Of a stretch of 5,457 nt of DNA, positions 1-5,166 are shown piece by piece. This stretch comes from Moheibacter sp035515075. GTDB lineage: Bacteria > Bacteroidota > Bacteroidia > Flavobacteriales > Weeksellaceae. The position numbers and the translations under genes are program-made. A model generated the notes under the pieces. That model saw nothing but the letters and a program-made list of their open reading frames with translations. It made no database searches and was not told the origin of the DNA. The number at the start of each line of letters is the position of its first letter. Positions within the stretch are counted from its first letter, which is position 1. Location: positions 1-5,457 of the forward strand of contig DATJBZ010000019.1 in NCBI GenBank assembly GCA_035515075.1, given 5' to 3'.

Positions 1-372
1 ATTGCTAAGCGTGGCGGAAGAGCCACCCAAAATATAGCCACCTTCTTTGGTCAAATTGGCACTGTATAAAAAATCATTCCCTGCGCTACCAAAGCTTTGC
101 TGCCATTCCATTCGTCCTTGTTCGTCCATTTTCCAAAGAAAGTAATCCAAATCACCTTGTCCTGTATTGGTCTTATTGCCTGTTTTTCCAGAAAAAGAAC
201 TTCCAGCTAGCAAAAAACCATAATCGGGTGTAGCCTTCAAATCATACAAATATTCACTGTGTACACCACCCAAAACTTGTTGCCATTCGATCGATTGAGC
301 GTTGGCTGATGGAACTAAAATAAAGTGAAAGAAAAGAAAGCTGAGGGATAAAGTAAAATTCAACTGCTTCAT
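1..372 (-). CDS. Secreted W-Q-x-x-(L/F)-G repeat protein, N-terminal fragment (3' end outside window)
   Basis: An open frame of 124 codons starts at the ATG at 372 and runs off the left edge without a stop. Residues 1-25 look like a Sec signal peptide: Lys at position 2, a long Leu/Phe/Ile core (residues 8-20), and a cleavage motif A-N-A at 23-25 before Q26. The mature part holds two copies of a unit about 60 residues long: E-W-Q-Q-V-L-G-G at 29-36 and E-W-Q-Q-S-F-G-S at 89-96, each followed by Y-L-Y-D or F-L-Y-S and then by Y-G-F-L-L-A-G-S-S (51-59) or G-Y-I-L-G-G-S-S (112-119). D-Y-F-L-W-K-M-D closes the first unit. Such repeats are known from long Bacteroidota surface or secreted proteins, often with a C-terminal T9SS sorting domain; that end is not visible here, so the export route is inference. 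The repeats probably form beta-propeller-like blades. No catalytic motif is seen, and the function is unknown. A promoter lies 30 bases upstream. Confidence 0.8.
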   Translation of the reverse strand, partial: MKQLNFTLSLSFLFFHFILVPSANAQSIEWQQVLGGVHSEYLYDLKATPDYGFLLAGSSFSGKTGNKTNTGQGDLDYFLWKMDEQGRMEWQQSFGSAGNDFLYSANLTKEGGYILGGSSATLSN

Positions 373-402
373 AAGTTTAACGTTTTATTGGGAAAACATT
401 AA

Positions 403-435
403 CAAACATAATGAAATAATTTTAACATTTACAAA
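403..435 (-). promoter_or_regulatory. Bacteroidota-type promoter of the secreted repeat-protein gene
   Basis: On the minus strand TTTG (435-432), a 21-nt spacer and TATGTTTG (410-403) match the Bacteroidota pattern TTTG-N19-21-TAnnTTTG. Transcription would begin near 397, giving a leader of about 25 nt before the ATG at 372. Confidence 0.6.
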
Positions 436-472
436 TGGCGAAAGTCATTTTTTATTTGAATTGAATAAGAAC

Positions 473-491
473 AATCTATTTAGAATAGATT
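473..491. repeat. 8-bp inverted repeat upstream of the secreted-protein promoter
   Basis: AATCTATT (473-480), spacer TAG, AATAGATT (484-491) form a perfect 8-bp inverted repeat. It is centred about 85 bp upstream of the predicted start of the repeat-protein transcript. It has no following T-run, so it does not look like a terminator. An operator for a dimeric regulator is possible, but in AT-rich intergenic DNA a chance palindrome cannot be excluded. Confidence 0.35.
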
Positions 492-521
492 ATGAATAAC
501 AAAATATTTATTTGTTAAATT

Positions 522-566
522 AAAACACCCAATTCTACATTTTTGGGTGTAAAATTGGGTGTTTTT
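522..566 (-). terminator. Rho-independent terminator downstream of tRNA-Ala (potentially bidirectional)
   Basis: A perfect 13-bp stem pairs 522-534 (AAAACACCCAATT) with 553-565 (AATTGGGTGTTTT). Past a C/A mismatch, TACA (536-539) pairs with TGTA (548-551) around an 8-nt loop. Read on the minus strand, the stem ends in TTTT followed by AATTT, 33 nt after the tRNA 3' end, which fits termination of the tRNA transcript. On the plus strand the stem is followed by TTTTTAATT, so it could also stop plus-strand transcription, although no plus-strand gene lies before it. Confidence 0.8.
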
Positions 567-597
567 AATTCAAACGACTAAGTGTCAGCGTTTATTG

Positions 598-671
598 TGG
601 AGAAGATGGGACTCGAACCCACGACCTCTTGACTGCCAGTCAAGCGCTCTAGCCAACTGAGCTACATCCCC
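598..671 (-). tRNA. tRNA-Ala (anticodon GGC)
   Basis: The minus strand folds into a complete 74-nt cloverleaf: acceptor GGGGATG/CTTCTCC, D arm GCTC-AGTTGGCTA-GAGC, anticodon arm CTTGA-CTGGCAG-TCAAG, variable loop AGGTC, T arm GTGGG-TTCGAGT-CCCAT, and discriminator A73 (598). The anticodon loop C-U-G-G-C-A-G gives anticodon GGC, reading Ala codons GCC and GCU. The G3-U70 pair, the main identity element for alanyl-tRNA synthetase, is present. CCA is not encoded (ACAA follows the acceptor stem), so it must be added by the CCA-adding enzyme. Acceptor position 6 is U opposite U67, a mismatch. The gene has a candidate promoter about 40 nt upstream and a strong terminator 33 nt downstream, so it is probably transcribed alone. 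A decayed copy of the same tRNA lies directly upstream. Confidence 0.95.
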
Positions 672-712
672 ATTAGAAATCCAATCAAAATTGAATCTTA
701 TAATTTATATTT

Positions 713-743
713 CAAAGATACTCTTGAACACCACCTTCCCGAA
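713..743 (-). promoter_or_regulatory. Promoter of tRNA-Ala(GGC), lying within a tRNA relic
   Basis: On the minus strand TTCG (743-740; one mismatch to TTTG), a spacer of exactly 19 nt and TATCTTTG (720-713; full match to TAnnTTTG) fit the Bacteroidota promoter pattern. Transcription would start near 707, leaving a 5' leader of about 35 nt for RNase P to remove. The -33-like element sits in the 3' arm of the 737-755 hairpin, and the -7 element in what looks like the decayed acceptor end of the relic tRNA. Confidence 0.55.
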
Positions 744-755
744 GCAAGTTCGGGA
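737..755. repeat. 7-bp GC-rich inverted repeat replacing the anticodon arm of the tRNA relic
   Basis: TCCCGAA (737-743), loop GCAAG, TTCGGGA (749-755) form a perfect hairpin in otherwise AT-rich spacer DNA. It occupies the place of the 17-nt anticodon arm in the relic. There is no T-run on either side, so it is not an intrinsic terminator. It may be a short mobile palindromic repeat; only one copy occurs in this window. Confidence 0.6.
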
Positions 756-799
756 CGCTCTAGCCAACTGAGCTACATCCCCAAGAATATTTTGCAATG

Positions 800-1741
800 T
801 TACTGATTTTTTTGCCAATCCACAATCTTATTCAAAATAACTTCTGCTAATTTCTGTTTGCTTTGAATCGTCCATCCCGCAATGTGTGGACTGAGCAAGA
901 CTTTGTCTGAAGTCAACAAATATTGAAAATCTTCTGGCAAATTCTCGGCATCCAATTGTTCAAAAGAGCGTTTTTCGTATTCGTGCACATCCAAACAAGC
1001 GCCAAGCACTTTTCCAGACTGCAAAGCGGCGACCAAATCTTGGGTCACCACACTTTTTCCACGGGCCGTATTGATGAAATAAAACGGTTTTTGAAAGGAA
1101 GAAATGAATTTCTCATCGATCATCCGCAAAGTTGCTGTCGTTTGTGGCGTATGCAAACTCAACACTTCCGTTTTTTGAAACAATTCTTCTAAACTTACTT
1201 GGCGTGCATTTTCATCGCCTACATTTTCTTGGATGTCATAACAAATGACTGCTACACCAAAACCAACCAATCGCTTGGCAAAAGCTTTTCCCATATTGCC
1301 ATAACCGATGATGCCGACCGTTTTGCCCATCAATTCATCGCCACGGTTTTCTTCTCTTTTCCAAATGCCCTGACGCACTTCGTTGTCTGCGATTTTCAAT
1401 CGGTGCAACAAAGTCAACAACATGCCCACGGCGTGTTCGCCCACTGCATCGCGATTGCCTTCTGGCGCATTGAACAATTGAATTTGGCGTTCAGCAGCAA
1501 CCACTTCATCGATGTTTTCCAAACCTGCACCGACGCGACCGATGAATTTCAAACGATGGGCAGCTTTCAGCAAAGTTGCGTCCACTGGAATCCGACTGCG
1601 AAGAATCAATCCATCAAATGCCGCTATTTTTTCAATAATTTCAGCATGATTTGAAGAATAATCTTCTTCTACTTCAAAACCTTGTGCAATCAACCCTTGG
1701 ATCAACAACGGATGGTTTTCATCCAAAACCAATATTTTCAT
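800..1741 (-). CDS. D-2-hydroxyacid dehydrogenase (NAD-dependent, phosphoglycerate-dehydrogenase-like)
   Basis: This 313-residue cytosolic enzyme belongs to the D-isomer-specific 2-hydroxyacid dehydrogenase family, which interconverts 2-keto acids and D-2-hydroxy acids with NAD(H). The substrate-binding part comes first (about residues 1-95 plus the C-terminal end), with the Rossmann domain (about 100-285) inserted. Visible are the dinucleotide loop G-Y-G-N-M-G at 146-151, an acidic residue after the second strand (D169) favouring NAD over NADP, and the catalytic set R227 (N-T-A-R-G-K), E254 (D-V-H-E) and H286 (S-P-H-I-A-G). G-R-V-G-A-G-L-E-N-I-D at 68-78 is the usual substrate-loop region. 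It lacks the C-terminal ACT domain of long SerA proteins. Its N-terminus does not look like the SerA form usually paired with serC in flavobacteria, so 3-phosphoglycerate as substrate is only one possibility, and no symbol is given. The ATG at 1741 gives the expected family N-terminus (M-K-I-L-V-L-D). The gene is divergent from sufE and shares a 94-bp spacer. No terminator follows; the tRNA relic begins 17 bp past the stop. Confidence 0.9.
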   Translation of the reverse strand: MKILVLDENHPLLIQGLIAQGFEVEEDYSSNHAEIIEKIAAFDGLILRSRIPVDATLLKAAHRLKFIGRVGAGLENIDEVVAAERQIQLFNAPEGNRDAVGEHAVGMLLTLLHRLKIADNEVRQGIWKREENRGDELMGKTVGIIGYGNMGKAFAKRLVGFGVAVICYDIQENVGDENARQVSLEELFQKTEVLSLHTPQTTATLRMIDEKFISSFQKPFYFINTARGKSVVTQDLVAALQSGKVLGACLDVHEYEKRSFEQLDAENLPEDFQYLLTSDKVLLSPHIAGWTIQSKQKLAEVILNKIVDWQKNQ

Positions 1742-1748
1742 ATTTTCA

Positions 1749-1789
1749 GTTTAAATTCATTCCGATTGGAATGTTGGACAAATTTAAAC
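1749..1789. promoter_or_regulatory. 41-bp dyad (candidate operator or leader hairpin) in the divergent spacer
   Basis: Two nested inverted repeats share one axis. The outer arms are GTTTAAATT (1749-1757) and AATTTAAAC (1781-1789). The inner arms are CATTCC (1758-1763) and GGAATG (1768-1773) around GATT. The left arms are contiguous; the right arms are split by TTGGACA (1774-1780). In total 15 bp can pair with one 7-nt bulge. The dyad ends 8 bp before the dehydrogenase start codon and overlaps the candidate minus-strand -7 box at 1786-1779. It could act as a repressor site or as a 5' UTR hairpin near the dehydrogenase start. Confidence 0.45.
1779..1786 (-). promoter_or_regulatory. Candidate -7 box for the dehydrogenase gene
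   Basis: TAAATTTG on the minus strand (1786-1779) matches TAnnTTTG and would start transcription near 1773, about 30 nt before the ATG at 1741. No TTTG is found at the usual 19-21 nt spacing, only one at 12 nt, so support is weak. Confidence 0.35.
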
Positions 1790-1823
1790 CCAATTCTACA
1801 AATAATTTAAATTTCAATTTATC

Positions 1824-1831
1824 TATCTTTG
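1824..1831 (+). promoter_or_regulatory. -7 box of the sufE-kef-GT9 operon
   Basis: TATCTTTG fully matches TAnnTTTG and is the same 8-mer as in the tRNA promoter. Only four bases (TGGC) separate it from the sufE ATG at 1836, so the predicted start of transcription falls on or next to the start codon. No TTTG is visible at the -33 position, where the DNA is very AT-rich. Confidence 0.5.
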
Positions 1832-1835
1832 TGGC

Positions 1836-2261
1836 ATGACAATTCAAGAAATTCAAAACGAAATTATCGATGAGTTTTCTTTCTTTGACAATTGGGAAGA
1901 ACGCTATGAATACCTCATCGAGTTGGGGAAAGGTCTAGAAGCTATCCCGGCAGAAAAAAAATCCAACGACAAAATTATCAAAGGCTGTCAATCTACCGTT
2001 TGGTTGGATGCGCACATTGAAAACAATCAATTGGTTTTTCAAGCAGACAGCGATGCGATTTTACCCAAAGGTTTGGCGGCGCTTTTGGTCAGAATTTACA
2101 ACCATCAGAATCCTGTGGATATCGTGAACTCCAATACGGATTTCATTGAAAAAATTGGGTTGCAAGAATTCTTGTCCCCCACGCGTGCCAATGGTTTGTT
2201 GGCCATGATCAAACAATTTAAATTTTATGCGATTGCTTATCAATCCAAAATCAACAGTTAA
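1836..2261 (+). CDS. sufE: SufE family sulfur-acceptor protein (Fe-S cluster assembly)
   Basis: SufE takes persulfide sulfur from the cysteine desulfurase SufS, stimulates it, and passes sulfur to the SufBCD scaffold in the cytosol. The 141-residue length is typical. The acceptor cysteine is C51 in K-G-C-Q-S-T-V-W-L (49-57), the same number as Cys51 of E. coli SufE. The N-terminal I-I-D-E-F-S-F-F-D-N-W (10-20) and R-Y-E-Y-L-I-E-L-G-K (23-32) are family landmarks, and L-S-P-T-R-A-N-G-L (113-121) is the conserved C-terminal motif, so the protein is complete and has its active residue. The ATG at 1836 is chosen because it gives the standard SufE N-terminus; it has no Shine-Dalgarno sequence and lies four bases after a -7 box. 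The stop codon overlaps the antiporter start by one base (TAATG), suggesting translational coupling. No sufS, sufB, sufC or sufD lies in the window, so this sufE is separate from any main suf cluster at least at this scale. Confidence 0.95.
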   Translation: MTIQEIQNEIIDEFSFFDNWEERYEYLIELGKGLEAIPAEKKSNDKIIKGCQSTVWLDAHIENNQLVFQADSDAILPKGLAALLVRIYNHQNPVDIVNSNTDFIEKIGLQEFLSPTRANGLLAMIKQFKFYAIAYQSKINS

Positions 2262-4144
2262 TGGGTGAAATTTCCCTAATCCAAGCATTTATCTATCTTT
2301 TGGCCGCGGTCATTTGCGTACCGATTGCCAAAAGATTGGGATTGGGCTCGGTGTTGGGGTATTTGTTGGCAGGGATTTTAATTGGGCCATTTGTTTTAGG
2401 TAAAATTCTGGGCACGACCTCAGGAGACGAAGTCAAAGACATCATGCATGCCGCTGAATTTGGGGTGGTGATGATGTTGTTTTTGGTCGGATTGGAATTG
2501 GATCCCAAGGAGTTTTGGCGAATGCGGAAAAAAATTGTCGGCATTGGCAGTTTACAACTTTTCGGCACCATGGCGATTGTTGTCCCGATATCTTTGTATT
2601 TCATCAGTCCCAATTGGGGCACAGCCATTGCGATTGGTTCCGCGGTTGCCATGTCCTCTACCGCCATCATTTTACAAACTTTGTCTGAAAAAGGACTGAC
2701 CAAAACACCTTGTGGACAAGCGAGCTTTTCGGTTTTGCTGTTTCAAGACATCATGGTCATTCCGATTTTGGCCATTTTGCCCTTGCTGGCGATACAATCC
2801 ACCATCATCAGTGGCAATACCCAACTTACTTTGTTGGAAGGCGCACCGGCTTGGATGAAAACTTTGGCCATTGTTTCTGCCATTGGTTTGGTGTTTTTTG
2901 TAGGAAATTACATTGTCACGCCTTTCTTTAAATACATCGCGCGCTTACAAGTGCGTGAACTCTTTACGTCATTTACTTTGATGTTGGTCATCGGCGTTTC
3001 CATTTTGATGAGTTATGTTGGGTTAAGTCCCGCTTTGGGGGCTTTCATGGCAGGAATGACTTTGGCGAATAGTGAATTCAAACACCAATTGGAAAGCGAC
3101 ATCGAACCGTTCAAAGCACTTTTGTTGGGCTTGTTTTTCATTTCTGTGGGTTCGACGATTAATTTCCGATTGATCATTGAAGAGCCGATCCATATTTTGT
3201 TTTTGACTTTTGGTTTTCTGCTGATCAAAGCCATCGTTTTGTTGTTGGCTGGCTGGATTTTCAAATTAAAATTGACCCAAAACATTTTGTTTGCCTTGTT
3301 GTTGTCTCAAATTGGTGAATTTGCTTTTGTGATTTTGAATTTGAGTTTTCAATTGCAATTGATTCCAAAACAATGGATCGATTTGCTCTTTGCCACGACC
3401 GCATTGACCATGGCGATCACACCGATTTTATTGTTGGTCAATGAGAAATGGATCATTCCGATGATGGGCATGCAAAAGGTCAAATCAGGTGGTTTTGAAG
3501 ATGATTTGAACTATGATTTTGGGGATTTGACCGATCAAAAAGTAATCATCGCAGGTTACGGTGATTTTGGCAATACCATCGGACGCATTTTAAAATACAA
3601 TGGTTTCAATGTGACGGCTTTGGACACGAATTCAAAAAGGGTGGATTTGTTGCGAAAATTGGGGTTCAATGTTCACTTTGGGGATGCGACCCAACTCAAT
3701 ACGTTAAAAGCCGTGAAAGCTGGTGAAGCCGATATCATCATCGCTGCGATGGAATCGTCCAATGAAAATCAATTGCTGGTCGATTTGGTGAAGAAACATT
3801 TTCCGCATTTGAAATTATTCATTCGGGCAAAAAATAGATTTGACGCTTACCATTACCTCAAGCAAGGTGAAAAAAGGGTGTACCGCGAAAGCTTTTTCAC
3901 TTCGGTTCAAGTTGGCGTAGATGCCTTGGAAGCTTTGGGATTGGACCATGAAGATGCGGTGCGACAAGGACAAATATTTGCCGTGGCAGACCGAAGTTCT
4001 TTGCGAAAATTATCAGCACACACTGAGAATTTAGAAGAATACATTTCGGTTTCGAAAGAAGAATTGAAACAAGTCAACCGAAAACTCAAAGAAGGATTGG
4101 ATTTGGAACATTACGACCAAAACGATAAACTAAAAAAGAAATGA
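2261..4144 (+). CDS. kefC: KefB/KefC-type monovalent cation:proton antiporter with KTN (TrkA-N) domain
   Basis: This 627-residue inner-membrane protein of the CPA2 family exchanges K+ (or Na+) for H+. Residues 1 to about 395 form the roughly 12-helix Na+/H+-exchanger domain, with G-S-V-L-G-Y-L-L-A-G (29-38), G-L-E-L-D-P (77-82), A-M-S-S-T-A (130-135) and the ion-binding Q-D pair (162-163) in L-L-F-Q-D-I. H-Q-L-E-S-D-I-E-P-F-K (275-285) closely matches the Kef regulatory loop H-A-L-E-S-D-I-E-P that contacts the KTN domain in E. coli KefC. The Rossmann domain starts at about 426 with G-Y-G-D-F-G (432-437), D455 after the second strand, and F-G-D-A-T-Q (473-478). The last ~30 residues are Lys/Glu-rich and probably helical. 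E. coli KefB and KefC are about 600-620 residues, so this one is full length. In those proteins glutathione holds the gate shut and electrophile adducts open it; whether that holds here is unknown. No kefF/kefG-like quinone reductase gene is next to it. The start overlaps sufE by one base and the stop overlaps the GT9 gene by four. KefB and KefC cannot be firmly told apart. Confidence 0.9.
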   Translation: MGEISLIQAFIYLLAAVICVPIAKRLGLGSVLGYLLAGILIGPFVLGKILGTTSGDEVKDIMHAAEFGVVMMLFLVGLELDPKEFWRMRKKIVGIGSLQLFGTMAIVVPISLYFISPNWGTAIAIGSAVAMSSTAIILQTLSEKGLTKTPCGQASFSVLLFQDIMVIPILAILPLLAIQSTIISGNTQLTLLEGAPAWMKTLAIVSAIGLVFFVGNYIVTPFFKYIARLQVRELFTSFTLMLVIGVSILMSYVGLSPALGAFMAGMTLANSEFKHQLESDIEPFKALLLGLFFISVGSTINFRLIIEEPIHILFLTFGFLLIKAIVLLLAGWIFKLKLTQNILFALLLSQIGEFAFVILNLSFQLQLIPKQWIDLLFATTALTMAITPILLLVNEKWIIPMMGMQKVKSGGFEDDLNYDFGDLTDQKVIIAGYGDFGNTIGRILKYNGFNVTALDTNSKRVDLLRKLGFNVHFGDATQLNTLKAVKAGEADIIIAAMESSNENQLLVDLVKKHFPHLKLFIRAKNRFDAYHYLKQGEKRVYRESFFTSVQVGVDALEALGLDHEDAVRQGQIFAVADRSSLRKLSAHTENLEEYISVSKEELKQVNRKLKEGLDLEHYDQNDKLKKK

Positions 4145-5127
4145 AATTCGAAAAAACCTTATTGATTTTTCGGTTCAGCGCATTTGGTGATGTAGCGATG
4201 ACCGTGCCTGTTTTGCGTGAATTTCTGGCGCAACATCCCGAAGTAAGGATCATCTATGTGAGCCGTAAAAAATTCCAAGATTTGTTGGAGGATTTGCCCA
4301 ATTGCCAATTTTATGCAGCGGATTTGGATGGCAAACACAAAGGAATTTTGGGCTTGTTTCGTTTGGCCAAAGCTTTGAAACAATTTCATGCAGATGGCAT
4401 TGCTGATTTGCACAATGTATTGCGCACAAAGATCTTGCGCTTTTTCTTATTCAACCACAAAAGTGCGGTTTTGGACAAAGGAAGAAACGAAAGAAAAGCC
4501 TTGATTCGTTCCGAAAATAAAATTAGAAAACCCATCAAACCCATGGTCGAGCGTTATGCAGATGTGTTCAGAAGTTTGGGTTTTGAATTGAATTTATCGC
4601 ATCAATTGCGCCAAAATACTACCCAAAAAGAACATGCCGTTGGCATTGCGCCTTTTGCGATGTATGAAGGAAAGATGTTTCCTTTGGACAAAATGAAAGA
4701 AGTCGTTTGTTCTTTGGCTGAAAATGGATTGAAAGTGTATTTGTTTGGAGGAAAAAACGAACAAGCCCTCCTCACATCTTGGGAAGAAATGCATGAAAAC
4801 ATTGTTTCTGTCGCTGGGAAATTTGATTTGAAAACTGAATTGAACTTGATCAGACGATTGAAATTGATGGTTTCCATGGATTCGGCCAACATGCATTTGG
4901 CTTCATTGGTTGGGACGCGAACCATTTCGATTTGGGGAAATACGCATCCATTTACCGGTTTTTTGGGGTATGGACAAAGCATGGACGACGTGGTCCAGGA
5001 TGAGCGTTTGTTGATTCGCCCCACTTCAGTGTTTGGAAAGGAGCCCAAAAATGGAGAGAAAATAGATTATTTCGAGCAAATCACTTCAGAAATGTTGCTC
5101 CAAAAAATTTATTCAGCCATTGATTGA
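4141..5127 (+). CDS. Glycosyltransferase family 9 (heptosyltransferase-like) protein
   Basis: This 328-residue protein has the GT-B fold pattern of ADP-heptose:LPS heptosyltransferases (WaaC/WaaF relatives), which add sugars to lipopolysaccharide core at the inner face of the inner membrane. The N-terminal motif R-F-S-A-F-G-D-V-A-M-T-V-P-V-L (11-25) carries the expected acidic residue D17. A-P-F-A-M-Y-E-G-K-M-F-P (170-181) corresponds to the donor-site lysine region of the family (K178). V-S-M-D-S-A-N-M-H-L-A-S-L (244-256) is the D-(S/T)-x-x-x-H nucleotide-sugar motif, with D247 and H252. W-G-N-T-H-P-F-T-G-F (265-274) is the form common in Bacteroidota. No signal peptide or membrane segment is seen. 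The ATG at 4141 overlaps the antiporter stop (ATGA), so translation is probably coupled. Sugar donor and acceptor cannot be read from sequence; heptose is the family default, not a demonstrated substrate. The C-terminal part (S-V-F-G-K-E-P-K, 296-303) lacks the cysteines I would expect there from related flavobacterial proteins, a comparison made from memory. Confidence 0.88.
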   Translation: MKFEKTLLIFRFSAFGDVAMTVPVLREFLAQHPEVRIIYVSRKKFQDLLEDLPNCQFYAADLDGKHKGILGLFRLAKALKQFHADGIADLHNVLRTKILRFFLFNHKSAVLDKGRNERKALIRSENKIRKPIKPMVERYADVFRSLGFELNLSHQLRQNTTQKEHAVGIAPFAMYEGKMFPLDKMKEVVCSLAENGLKVYLFGGKNEQALLTSWEEMHENIVSVAGKFDLKTELNLIRRLKLMVSMDSANMHLASLVGTRTISIWGNTHPFTGFLGYGQSMDDVVQDERLLIRPTSVFGKEPKNGEKIDYFEQITSEMLLQKIYSAID

Positions 5128-5166
5128 CGAATGGCAAAAAGGAAAATCTAGAAAATTTAATAAACG

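Larger units (their letters stand above)
713..782 (-). pseudogene. Decayed tRNA-Ala(GGC) relic
   Basis: The 27 nt from 782 down to 756 (minus strand) are identical to the first 27 nt of the living tRNA-Ala gene (671-645): 5' acceptor strand, D arm and G26; one flanking base also matches. The anticodon arm is then replaced by an unrelated 7-bp hairpin (755-737). After it, AGGTGGTG, TTC, GAGT and ATCTT appear in the same order as AGGTCGTG, TTC, GAGT and ATCTT of the living gene's variable loop, T arm and 3' acceptor strand, but a 2-base deletion, a 2-base insertion and a 3-base deletion are needed to align them. The T stem and acceptor stem no longer pair, so no working tRNA can form. The 5' half is certain; the 3' half is a plausible but loose match. 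The relic starts 17 bp after the dehydrogenase stop codon and may be carried in that gene's 3' UTR. Confidence 0.7.

Noticed and set aside
645..782. The 28-bp direct repeat as attachment sites of an integrated element
   Set aside because: Integrases normally use the 3' half of tRNA genes and leave a repeat of that half; here the 5' half is repeated, only 111 bp apart, with no integrase gene between.
527..1800. A 13-bp identity (acccaattctaca) between the terminator (527-539) and the divergent spacer (1788-1800)
   Set aside because: A match this short between AT-rich spacers is expected by chance in a window of this size, and the surrounding bases differ.
923..1839. Plus-strand ORFs of 62-151 codons over the dehydrogenase gene
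   Set aside because: They are antisense to a gene with a full set of catalytic motifs, show no recognisable domain, and have odd composition (rich in Phe, His, Gln) typical of shadow frames.
4594..5048. Minus-strand ORFs of 100 and 148 codons over the GT9 gene
   Set aside because: They overlap each other in different frames, lie opposite conserved GT9 motifs and carry no family signal.
5128..5166. Possible terminator between the convergent GT9 and HTH genes
   Set aside because: The TCTAGA palindrome is only 6 bp, and the flanking A/T runs do not extend into a stable stem.
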